A stretch of 5,400 nt of DNA, from contig JAHFKX010000058.1 of NCBI GenBank assembly GCA_023245115.1, positions 1 through 5,400 of the forward strand, given 5' to 3'. Position numbers and translations under genes: made by a program. The DNA is from Candidatus Woesearchaeota archaeon. Its GTDB lineage: Archaea; Nanobdellota; Nanobdellia; UBA10117. Shown in pieces: positions 1 to 5,021 of this stretch. The notes beneath the pieces are model-generated. The model saw only the letters and a program-made list of their open reading frames with translations, searched no databases and had not been told where the DNA came from. Numbering within the stretch: the stretch's first letter is position 1; each line of letters starts with the position of its first letter.

Positions 1-412
1 AACTACCATCTCCCATCTCATCACGCTCGTAATGTGGTTCAAGCGACGGAATAAGAATTTGTTCTATGCGTTTCGGTAACCGTTGCTTTGCATTTTTAAT
101 TTGTTTTTGGAGATGGTCCCACATATGATCTTCAAGATCGGCGTCGTGGTGCCAGTTATAAATTATTTTACCTGCTTTGTCAGTGCCATGGGGCAACATC
201 ATTCCTTCCGACAAAAATTTAGATTCTTTTTCAGTTACGTATTCGACAATTGCACCAACAAGTTCTTTGTGAACTAATTCCTTGATGGTTGGCAGTCTTA
301 TTGAATCATTAACTGTAGTTGAAAAATAAAAAATTGCTTTCAGAATGCCTCTGCAGTATTCGTACTCTTCGTGAAAATTTCTGAAATCGGATTTTTCTTT
401 TGTGGCTAGCAT
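1..412 (-). CDS. Hypothetical protein, C-terminus cut by the window edge
   Basis: The open frame starts at ATG 412-410 and stays open for 137 codons to the left edge, so the C-terminus and full length are unknown. The start overlaps the stop of the upstream gene by 7 bases (ATGCTAG), and a GAGG about 11 bases upstream can serve as ribosome binding site, so it is very likely the sixth gene of the minus-strand operon. The visible part is mostly helical and charged, with no signal peptide or membrane segment. The most distinctive stretch is residues 85-100, where His88, His89, Asp90, Asp92, Asp95, His96, Asp99 and His100 cluster; this could bind metal, but no known motif is matched. I recognise no family. 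The frame is probably real because of its length, the coupled start and the absence of a competing plus-strand gene. Confidence 0.8.
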   Translation of the reverse strand, partial: MLATKEKSDFRNFHEEYEYCRGILKAIFYFSTTVNDSIRLPTIKELVHKELVGAIVEYVTEKESKFLSEGMMLPHGTDKAGKIIYNWHHDADLEDHMWDHLQKQIKNAKQRLPKRIEQILIPSLEPHYERDEMGDGS

Positions 413-1200
413 GCCCCAAGCGCCTCATCCAGTGTTTTTTGTCCCATGAATTTTCGTAGCATATCTAAGAACGGCTCTTCACCGGATTCATTCCACGTGT
501 GAACTAAATGCGGAGTATTATTCCAAACCAAGAGCAAAATCGGATCCGGGTCCGGCCGGACTTGTGTTACAATTGGTGTCACACTTACTTTCAAATCCTG
601 CGGCCGTGGTTTCCACAATACCTCAAGCTTGGCCTGTGATGGATTTGGATGCAGGTCTGGCCTTGAAAGTAAAACATCTCCTAGCGTTTGCTGTTGTAGT
701 GCTTTTGCGTAGGTTTGATGCGCGTACGCAAGGGCTTGCCTGCCTTCATCACGAACATCATCTGGCAGGAACGGCGCCGGAGATTCTACGGCCACTTCAA
801 ATATTTCGAACCTACCTCCATATGCTTTGTATGAAACTTCGGTTTTCATTGCCCATTTATCTTGCTCGCCAATTATTGCCCTAGCAAAAACAGGAATTTT
901 AACCGGATATTTTTCCTGACTGTATGTATCTCTGTTAACTTCAATTGAACGTTTTAAATCAAATATCCCGCGGTTAACTAATTGGTATGACTTGCACATT
1001 TCCAACAAAAAATATTTCCCAATTAAGTTACGAAGCGCTGTGTCAAGCTCGCTTTGGTTTACTTTGGTCTTGTAAGGCGAATAACTGAGGACTTTTTCTA
1101 TTCCTCGTATTATTGCTTCCGTGCTGTGTGTTTTTGGCGTTTTTTCCAGTAATATTTCAACTATTTGTCCTGTCGATTTTGTTTCTAGTGTTTGTTCCAT
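406..1200 (-). CDS. Hypothetical protein with a possible N-terminal winged-helix region
   Basis: A 264-residue protein starting at ATG 1200-1198, three bases after the upstream stop. A GGAG that runs into that stop lies 8 bases before the start and fixes it. Residues about 10-77 read as a compact helical domain ending in a short hydrophobic strand (LEMCKSYQLVN), compatible with a winged-helix fold but not diagnostic. Residues 97-140 alternate charged and hydrophobic positions like beta structure, 145-178 look helical, and 190-245 are again strand-like, including a Pro/Asp-rich turn (RPDPDP, 215-220) and an aromatic stretch with Trp226, His231, His234 and Trp236. No membrane segment or catalytic motif is evident. 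Family not recognised. It is the fifth gene of the operon headed by the NTPase and CYTH genes, and its end overlaps the next gene by 7 bases. Confidence 0.85.
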   Translation of the reverse strand: MEQTLETKSTGQIVEILLEKTPKTHSTEAIIRGIEKVLSYSPYKTKVNQSELDTALRNLIGKYFLLEMCKSYQLVNRGIFDLKRSIEVNRDTYSQEKYPVKIPVFARAIIGEQDKWAMKTEVSYKAYGGRFEIFEVAVESPAPFLPDDVRDEGRQALAYAHQTYAKALQQQTLGDVLLSRPDLHPNPSQAKLEVLWKPRPQDLKVSVTPIVTQVRPDPDPILLLVWNNTPHLVHTWNESGEEPFLDMLRKFMGQKTLDEALGAC

Positions 1201-1203
1201 TTT

Positions 1204-1689
1204 TTACTCCGTAGATTTTAATTTCCAAATATCTGATATTTTTGCGACGTAAACCCCGCCACCAATTCGGTCGTTATATACAGATTGTGCATACTCCTTT
1301 GCATCTTTTTTTCTTACAAAAAACAGAACATCAGCAGGATTACCCCACCTTTGCGGGCCAAGATTTTGGTCTTCATCAAAAACGCCGAAATTGCCATTAC
1401 TCTCGTTTGTGAGTAAGCCAACATACACAAGTGCTTCCATAATATTTTCATTTGGGCGATAATTAGTACTATAAAACTGCGAATAAAGTCTCCAATCCAT
1501 TGTAACTGTTGCTCCATCGGTTTTGACATATCCTGGATTGCGCGCTAAAATTTGTTCAAGCTCTTGTGCAGTTGTATTTGTTGTATCTGGCGGAAAGCTT
1601 GTGGCAGTGCCAGTAAGGCGCGTCAGCTCGTCATATTTCTTTTCGTGCAAAAGTTTAGCAATTGTTACTTCGTTAAATTGTTGTCCCAT
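1204..1689 (-). CDS. Hypothetical 161-residue protein
   Basis: The start is taken at ATG 1689-1687, because GAAGGT lies about 7 bases upstream and the preceding gene ends at 1694, leaving a 4-base gap. A start 16 codons further upstream, at 1737, would intrude 44 bases into that gene without a better ribosome binding site. The protein is soluble and mixed alpha/beta. Residues 6-27 are helical, 28-42 are a Thr/Ser/Pro-rich linker, and 43-52 are another helix. Residues 53-72 carry a strand-like part with Trp66 and Tyr69, and 80-95 are a helix. From about 118 there is a core (ADVLFFVRKKDAKEYA) and a Gly-rich turn (IGGGVYVAKISD, 142-153) resembling a small alpha+beta domain. No catalytic or metal motif stands out and I recognise no family. 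The next gene follows after 3 bases. Confidence 0.85.
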   Translation of the reverse strand: MGQQFNEVTIAKLLHEKKYDELTRLTGTATSFPPDTTNTTAQELEQILARNPGYVKTDGATVTMDWRLYSQFYSTNYRPNENIMEALVYVGLLTNESNGNFGVFDEDQNLGPQRWGNPADVLFFVRKKDAKEYAQSVYNDRIGGGVYVAKISDIWKLKSTE

Positions 1690-1693
1690 TTTT

Positions 1694-2284
1694 TTACCTT
1701 CCCTGCGAATAATCTCTGATGTTGAGTGGCTTTGCAATTATCATGACTCGCCCATGTTTTAGTGCGTCGTAAATCCCGCGCATTGGAATTGGCAAGCTGG
1801 CTAAATCACTGTGAAATTTTGCTGCCACTAGCGGATTATTAGCTATCTGTTCCAGCGTAAGCGATTTTTTGGCGCAAGTATTATGGGATTTATATTGTCC
1901 CGTTGCAGAATCCGTAGCGTAACCTTCATTAAGAAATTCTAGTTCGAATATTTTTCGCACACGATATTTGTAAGTATCTTCATTCAGGTAAACTTTTACC
2001 TTACCTGAAAGCCCAAGCTCTTCGCTCATGCGCGTCAGAATTTGCTGTAAATTTACTTCAGCTTTTTCAATTTCTTGCTCAAGTCTTTTGGTGTACGCTG
2101 GCTTAAATTTCAAAGAAACAGTTCCGCCGAAGTCCTTTGGCACAATTTTTGTAATCGCGTACGTGTGCGTAGCGTCGACAAAATCGCGATTTGTATCTTT
2201 GTAGGTGCGTGTTTCAGCCCAGCTATTTACTTCTGCAGGTATATTTTCCTGGCAGAAAAAACACGTTAAATTTACGTCATTCAT
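1694..2284 (-). CDS. Hypothetical protein with an N-terminal CxxC and a coiled-coil segment
   Basis: A 196-residue protein starting at ATG 2284-2282, preceded by GGAGGAG at ideal spacing; the start overlaps the end of the CYTH gene by 8 bases. The frame is open further upstream to 2524, but that part is only the shadow of the CYTH gene. Cys8 and Cys11 form a CxxC (TCFFCQ) like one half of a zinc ribbon or a redox pair. The only other cysteine is Cys137, so a complete four-Cys zinc site is not present in one chain. Residues 66-90 are highly charged and heptad-like (KRLEQEIEKAEVNLQQIL), suggesting a short coiled coil. Residues 95-118 look like a basic strand pair, and the C-terminal 60 residues look helical. 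CxxC at the start of an archaeal protein recalls NMD3-like or zinc-ribbon proteins, but the repeated Cys pairs of NMD3 are missing. Function unknown. Confidence 0.85.
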   Translation of the reverse strand: MNDVNLTCFFCQENIPAEVNSWAETRTYKDTNRDFVDATHTYAITKIVPKDFGGTVSLKFKPAYTKRLEQEIEKAEVNLQQILTRMSEELGLSGKVKVYLNEDTYKYRVRKIFELEFLNEGYATDSATGQYKSHNTCAKKSLTLEQIANNPLVAAKFHSDLASLPIPMRGIYDALKHGRVMIIAKPLNIRDYSQGR

Positions 2285-2882
2285 TTTTCTCCTCCGTAAA
2301 AATATCTGCGTATGATTCGCGAATGATTGGCTTGCCAGCAAGGCCAAGTTTCTCAAGCAGTTCGAATATGTTTTGCTCTGATTTACCTTCGACTTCGACA
2401 TAGTGCTGTCTTGCGCTTCCCTTAGACAATGGCCAGACTGCATCCAGAAAAATAGTGCATTCTCTATCCCCGAAATAATAACTTTTTCTTTCCTTTGCGT
2501 ACTGCGAGTAAATTGTAAAGCCAAGCGCGGTTAGCATTTCTTCTAAAGTTGCGTTTGAATGTTGGCCAATGCGAATGTCCAGCTCAACTTCTTTGCGCTC
2601 ATTTATTTTTTGCCCAATATTTTTTCCTTTGTAAGTTAAAAACGTCCAACTGCCGCCAAAGGAAAGCCTTCCACCCCTGTCAACTAATAATTTTTCATGC
2701 CGAACCCTCAGGAATTCTCCATTCGTCATCCACGGTGCCTTGTAAACAAAATTCTTTTCTTCATGGACATTGCTAAAATTAAAATCTTTCGGTAATTTTT
2801 GTTTTAGAAGCATTAATTCGAAATCGCTCAGTGCAACCTTTGCTTCTATTTCAAACTGGGATTGCTGCAAAGCCTGCTGCAT
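2277..2882 (-). CDS. CYTH-domain protein (class IV adenylate cyclase / triphosphatase fold)
   Basis: A 201-residue protein filling one CYTH domain. CYTH enzymes form a beta-barrel tunnel lined with acidic and basic residues that binds a triphosphate and divalent metal; known activities are thiamine triphosphatase, inorganic triphosphatase and class IV adenylate cyclase. Signature residues are visible in order: the ExExK motif (Glu11, Glu13, Lys15), Arg59 and Arg61 in FLRVR, Lys85 and Lys87 in TYKGK, Glu98 and Glu100, Lys130 and Arg132 in the KER segment, Asp147 in FLDAVW, Glu163 and Glu165 in YVEVEG, and Ser190-Tyr191 near the end. All polar tunnel positions seem to be kept, so it is probably active, but the substrate cannot be told. 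The start at ATG 2882-2880 has a full Shine-Dalgarno 7 bases upstream and lies 32 bases inside the NTPase gene, implying coupled expression. Confidence 0.9.
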   Translation of the reverse strand: MQQALQQSQFEIEAKVALSDFELMLLKQKLPKDFNFSNVHEEKNFVYKAPWMTNGEFLRVRHEKLLVDRGGRLSFGGSWTFLTYKGKNIGQKINERKEVELDIRIGQHSNATLEEMLTALGFTIYSQYAKERKSYYFGDRECTIFLDAVWPLSKGSARQHYVEVEGKSEQNIFELLEKLGLAGKPIIRESYADIFTEEKNE

Positions 2883-3468
2883 GTTCGTAACCTCCTAAAA
2901 CTCCCAAATCTTTTAAGATGAATTCTGCCCTTGCGGCTATTGCCTGCTGGATTGCTTCTTTTTCATTTAGATTTTTGGCTGACTTGAACAAAGGCACTTT
3001 TACTACTTGATGGCCTTGCTCCTCGTATGCTTGCGCGATTGCAGCGTGAATTTTTCTGCCAGTTTCGTAATCTTCGTATCTGATGCCGTTGTTCTCCCAC
3101 TTCGGAACGCGTTCCAGTAAATAGACTCTATCAAATTTTCTGTTTGCAACGTAATGTTTAACGCTGTCAGAAACGCGTAATCCGTAAAAGCCGCAGTATG
3201 CAATTTGTTCTACTGTGCCATGCCTGTCAAAGAATATTGGAATCCTGTTGCGGTCTATGCGCTGCTCAAGTTCAAGCTGTTTTTCAAACAGCCTGTGTTG
3301 GAATGCCTGCAGGCAATCTTTTTTTTGCGGGTTCCAGACGCCTTCTGCAGACATGTCTTTGATGGCCAGCTCTGCGCTTTCAGGAACAACTTGATAGCCC
3401 ATTGCGGCCAAGGCGTTTACAAGGGACGTTTTCCCGCAATTTGGCCCGCCAGTAATCGCCGCTTCCAT
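2851..3468 (-). CDS. P-loop NTPase of the AAA_28 type (NadR-kinase-like)
   Basis: A 205-residue soluble protein, first gene of the six-gene operon. The start at ATG 3468-3466 has GGAG 5 bases upstream. A Walker A loop sits at residues 7-15 (GGPNCGKTS), right at the N-terminus as in small-molecule kinases and AAA_28 proteins. The likely Walker B strand is residues 76-82 (IPIFFDR), with Asp81-Arg82. Residues 113-135 (DRVYLLERVP, then WENNGIRYED) and the following helix RKIHAAIAQAYEEQGH match the usual order of the AAA_28 lid and C-terminal part. Members are predicted ATP-binding proteins, some related to ribosylnicotinamide kinase; the actual substrate is unknown. Its end overlaps the CYTH gene by 32 bases, and CYTH domains and P-loop kinases are known to occur together, so the pair may act on the same phosphorylated compound (inference). 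Confidence 0.88.
   Translation of the reverse strand: MEAAITGGPNCGKTSLVNALAAMGYQVVPESAELAIKDMSAEGVWNPQKKDCLQAFQHRLFEKQLELEQRIDRNRIPIFFDRHGTVEQIAYCGFYGLRVSDSVKHYVANRKFDRVYLLERVPKWENNGIRYEDYETGRKIHAAIAQAYEEQGHQVVKVPLFKSAKNLNEKEAIQQAIAARAEFILKDLGVLGGYEHAAGFAAIPV
2890..2896 (-). promoter_or_regulatory. Strong Shine-Dalgarno for the CYTH gene inside the NTPase gene
   Basis: AGGAGGT on the minus strand, 7 bases before ATG 2882. It decides the CYTH start and lies wholly within the coding sequence of the NTPase, where it encodes the Gly-Gly of LGGY. Confidence 0.8.
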
Positions 3469-3485
3469 TTTCGCTCCAATAATAT

Positions 3486-3496
3486 TAAGTGTTGTA
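3486..3496 (+). repeat. Direct repeat, copy 1 (possible operator)
   Basis: TAAGTGTTGTA, identical to the copy at 3530-3540 and 44 bases from it start to start, about four DNA turns. This copy lies just downstream of the predicted transcription start of the minus-strand operon. It is likely a binding site of the divergently encoded regulator (inference). Confidence 0.6.
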
Positions 3497-3514
3497 GAAA
3501 ATATAGCTATTTTC
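3497..3514. repeat. Near-palindrome between the direct repeats
   Basis: GAAAATATAGCTATTTTC is an imperfect inverted repeat around a perfect 8-base core, ATAGCTAT, at 3503-3510. It begins right after the first direct repeat. It could be an additional dimer-binding site or simply a consequence of AT-rich promoter sequence. Confidence 0.35.
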
Positions 3515-3529
3515 GATAATTTTATATAC

Positions 3530-3540
3530 TAAGTGTTGTA
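3530..3540 (+). repeat. Direct repeat, copy 2 (possible operator)
   Basis: TAAGTGTTGTA again, located between the plus-strand TATA box (3521-3528) and the regulator start codon at 3550. A protein bound here would block the regulator's own promoter, so negative autoregulation is the simplest reading. Confidence 0.6.
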
Positions 3541-3549
3541 TATATTAAC

Positions 3550-4398
3550 ATGTTAAAACCAGAATTAGCAAAGAAAATCCAAGAATTTGTCTACGTCCAG
3601 CCTAGAACGGTTCAGGAAATCGCACTACTTTTGAAAGTGAACTGGAGAACTGCGGATGCGTATGTTGAAAGAATTTCGAAAGAACAAGGCACCATCTCGG
3701 CAAAAACATTTCGTGGCGGCACAAAAGGTGCATTGAAAATAGTTTTCTGGATGAATGCAGAAAGGCCAGCAGTCTCCGAAGCACAGGAACAATTGCTTAA
3801 GAAAATCGAGGCTGGCCGGAAAAAAGAGGATTTTTCTCCGCTTGACATTTATCAGTTTGTTGACGGAAAAAAAAGGCGGGCTTTTTCAGAAGTTACTGAT
3901 GCCGAAGAGGAAACACGGGATAAAAATATTATTCCCTTGCTCAGGCGGGCAACAAACGAAATTTATATTTTTTCCGGAAACTTATCGCTGGCAAACTTAA
4001 TACATGGCAAAACACACGTTTTGGGTATTTTAGAAGAATTAGCAACGAGAAAAGTAAATATAAAAATTTTAACACGCGTTGATGTTGCTGGGATAGAAAA
4101 CGTAAAAAAAGTTTTAGCCATAAACAACAGAATTGGCCGCGACGCAATTGAAATAAGATACGCGGAGCAGCCATTACGCGCAATAATTATTGATAATAAG
4201 TTAGCACGATTGCGCGAAGTAAAATCACCTGAAAAATACAGATCTGGGGAACTGAAAGGCAGAACTTATATTTATTACGAAATTTACGACGAAGACTGGG
4301 TGTTGTGGCTGCAAAAGGTTTTCTGGCACTTCTTCAGGCCGGCTGTTGACGCTAAAAAACGGATTGAAGATTTGAAAACGATTGAGAAGCTGAAATAA
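3550..4398 (+). CDS. TrmB-like transcriptional regulator: HTH plus degenerate PLD-like domain
   Basis: A 282-residue soluble protein. Residues about 5-70 form a winged helix: helices at 4-13 and 19-29, the probable recognition helix at 31-44 (NWRTADAYVERISK), then a basic Gly-rich wing (TFRGGTKGALKIVFW). Residues 75-125 are a charged helical linker. From 126, the region IIPLLRRATNEIYIFSGNL, the helix around 150-166, strand NIKILTR and the C-terminal WLQKVFWHFF resemble the phospholipase-D-like sensor half of archaeal TrmB-type regulators. Where a catalytic PLD would have HxK(x4)D there is only EQPLRAIIIDNK, so the histidine is missing and the domain is probably a ligand sensor, not an enzyme. 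The start at 3550 follows a TATA box by about 25 bases and lacks a Shine-Dalgarno. It is divergent from the six-gene operon and likely regulates it and itself. The ligand is unknown. Confidence 0.75.
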   Translation: MLKPELAKKIQEFVYVQPRTVQEIALLLKVNWRTADAYVERISKEQGTISAKTFRGGTKGALKIVFWMNAERPAVSEAQEQLLKKIEAGRKKEDFSPLDIYQFVDGKKRRAFSEVTDAEEETRDKNIIPLLRRATNEIYIFSGNLSLANLIHGKTHVLGILEELATRKVNIKILTRVDVAGIENVKKVLAINNRIGRDAIEIRYAEQPLRAIIIDNKLARLREVKSPEKYRSGELKGRTYIYYEIYDEDWVLWLQKVFWHFFRPAVDAKKRIEDLKTIEKLK

Positions 4399-4631
4399 TT
4401 AAACTGGATTAAATACGCGCTCCACAACGCGATTATTAATCTGCGCATAATAAGTTGGTCTGCCATTTTGTGGGACATTAAATAATATTTCGTAATCCGA
4501 TGCCTTCCAGTAAATATCAACGCTTTCGTCCGAACATGGTCCAAGGCTCGGGTCTGGCAGTCGGACTCCTTTTTCTCTTAAAATAAAGTCTTTTATTATT
4601 GGAATAACAAAAACTCGCCGCTCGCATCTAT

Positions 4632-4651
4632 CCACGGGCTAAAGCCAGTGG
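4632..4651. repeat. Inner hairpin of the left module
   Basis: CCAC (4632-4635) pairs with GTGG (4648-4651) and GGC (4637-4639) with GCC (4644-4646), with one G-A mismatch and a TAAA loop. This matches the style of the imperfect palindromes that TnpA transposases of the IS200/IS605 family recognise. Confidence 0.6.
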
Positions 4652-4704
4652 TTTTACGATGCTCGCTTAAATGGCGAGTTTTTGGAATGGAAAATGCGCG
4701 AAAA

Positions 4705-4725
4705 CCCCGCTCTTCAGAGCGCGGG
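4705..4725. repeat. Inner hairpin of the right module
   Basis: CCCCGCTCT pairs with AGAGCGCGGG with a single bulged C at 4722 and a tight TC loop. The flanking AAAATGCGC and GCGCATTTT extend it into a long cruciform. On the minus strand it is followed by GGGGTTTTCGCGC, a combination often seen at transposon ends of this family. Confidence 0.6.
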
Positions 4726-4859
4726 ATGAAGCGCATTTTTCATAATTTTTACGGCCTTGTCAAGCGTTTCTTTTTTAGGGGGCCGACCGCCTTCACTATC
4801 GAAATCGTCTTTAAGTAATAATATGTGCTTTATGTCATCTTCTAAGCTCATTTTAATTT

Positions 4860-5021
4860 TTATTCCTGCTTCACAACCTGAAAATTATCCTTGTTTTCTT
4901 CTGCGTAAAGCATGAGTTTAATTGCCTGATTAATAAAATCATTCAGGTCCTTAAAGCGGCCTGCCTTTATCCACTCATCAACTTTTTTTATTATATCATC
5001 TGAAATTTCTATTTTATTCAT
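4860..5021 (-). CDS. Small ribbon-helix-helix-like protein (antitoxin or autoregulator type)
   Basis: A 53-residue protein starting at ATG 5021-5019, which overlaps the lonB stop in an ATGA. GGGAGG lies 8 bases upstream, so the start is firm and translation is probably coupled to lonB. The layout is that of a ribbon-helix-helix DNA-binding protein: a short N-terminal strand (NKIEIS), helix 1 (DDIIKKVDEWIKAG), a turn at FKDLNDF and helix 2 (INQAIKLMLYAEEN), followed by a short polar tail. Such proteins dimerise through the strand and commonly act as antitoxins or as repressors of their own operon. The next gene downstream starts 8 bases after its stop and is the broken gene at 4399-4851, its probable former partner. 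A toxin is not identified. It was found by reading the sequence directly and is too short for simple length cut-offs. Confidence 0.8.
   Translation of the reverse strand: MNKIEISDDIIKKVDEWIKAGRFKDLNDFINQAIKLMLYAEENKDNFQVVKQE

Larger units (their letters stand above)
3469..3549. promoter_or_regulatory. Divergent promoter and operator region
   Basis: These 81 AT-rich bases separate the minus-strand operon from the plus-strand regulator. TTTATATA at 3521-3528 is centred about 25 bases before ATG 3550, the normal archaeal TATA-to-start distance. There is no Shine-Dalgarno before that ATG, so the regulator mRNA is probably leaderless. Read on the other strand, the same stretch gives TATATAAAA, which would place a start near 3498 and a leader of about 29 bases containing GGAG for the NTPase. 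An alternative minus-strand TATA-like element is CTATATTTTC at 3497-3506. Two identical 11-base repeats and a near-palindrome, listed separately, overlap these elements, which suits control of both directions by the adjacent regulator. Confidence 0.6.
4609..4741. mobile_element. Non-coding palindromic element resembling IS200/IS605 ends (PATE/MITE-like)
   Basis: About 133 bases made almost entirely of nested inverted repeats and containing no ORF of its own. The left module is an 11-base perfect repeat (AAAAACTCGCC 4609-4619 with GGCGAGTTTTT 4673-4683) enclosing GCATC/GATGC (4624-4628, 4658-4662) and the hairpin CCACGGGCTAAAGCCAGTGG (4632-4651). The right module is a 9-base perfect repeat (AAAATGCGC 4691-4699 with GCGCATTTT 4731-4739) enclosing a hairpin at 4705-4725 with a 9-pair stem and one bulged base. 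Hairpins with GGCTAAAGCC and with CCCGC...GCGGG followed by ATGAAGCGC are typical of the subterminal palindromes of archaeal IS200/IS605 and TnpB elements. No TnpA or TnpB is present, so this would be a non-autonomous derivative. No clear target duplication is visible, as expected for that family. The exact ends are uncertain by several bases. Confidence 0.65.
4399..4851 (-). pseudogene. Small uncharacterised gene split by a palindromic element
   Basis: The 5' part begins at ATG 4851-4849, 8 bases after the RHH gene stop, and encodes an acidic N-terminus (SLEDDIKHILLLKDDFDSEG) and a helix up to about residue 37. The 3' part, from 4608 to the TAA at 4401-4399, encodes 69 residues ending in SVDIYWKASDYEILFNVP and a Tyr-rich tail. 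Both parts are in the same frame. The three stop codons between them (TGA 4716-4714, TAA 4656-4654, TAG 4641-4639) all fall inside the hairpin element at about 4609-4741. The joined product would be about 106 residues. Its layout (acidic helical N-terminus, Pro-Pro turn, then a D/S-V-D-x-x-W strand pattern) recalls small uncharacterised prokaryotic proteins I cannot name. As it stands, translation from the ATG gives 45 residues. The 3' part could start only at GTG 4635, inside the element. Its stop codon directly abuts that of the convergent regulator. Confidence 0.7.

Noticed and set aside
83..277. Plus-strand ORF of 64 codons
   Set aside because: Opposite to the edge-truncated minus-strand gene, which is open from 412 to the edge and coupled to its upstream neighbour; the plus-strand product is Phe/Cys-rich, typical of antisense shadow.
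564..884. Plus-strand ORF of 106 codons
   Set aside because: Lies fully inside the minus-strand gene 406-1200, whose start, spacing and composition are convincing; the plus-strand translation looks like a shadow.
1690..1737. Start of the 161-residue protein at 1737
   Set aside because: It would overlap the preceding gene by 44 bases; the ATG at 1689 has GAAGGT at proper spacing and a 4-base gap from the upstream stop.
1694..2284. Assignment as an NMD3-like ribosome export/assembly protein
   Set aside because: A CxxC near the N-terminus gave the idea, but NMD3 has several CxxC pairs and the rest of the sequence gives no recognisable match.
2285..2524. Upstream extension of the CxxC protein gene to an ATG at 2524
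   Set aside because: It lies wholly within the CYTH gene in another frame, reads as low-quality sequence, and the ATG at 2284 has GGAGGAG at ideal spacing.
4284..4544. Minus-strand ORF of 86 codons spanning the convergent stops
   Set aside because: Overlaps the end of the regulator and the 3' part of the split gene in a different frame; no ribosome binding site or family resemblance.
4399..4635. Independent 78-residue gene starting at GTG 4635
   Set aside because: The start and first nine codons lie inside the palindromic element, no Shine-Dalgarno is evident, and the same frame continues upstream to ATG 4851 apart from stops within the element.
4609..4741. Intrinsic terminator or CRISPR repeat
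   Set aside because: It contains stem-loops next to T-runs, but on both strands and as two nested modules interrupting a reading frame. There are no regularly spaced identical repeats with spacers, so a mobile element fits better.
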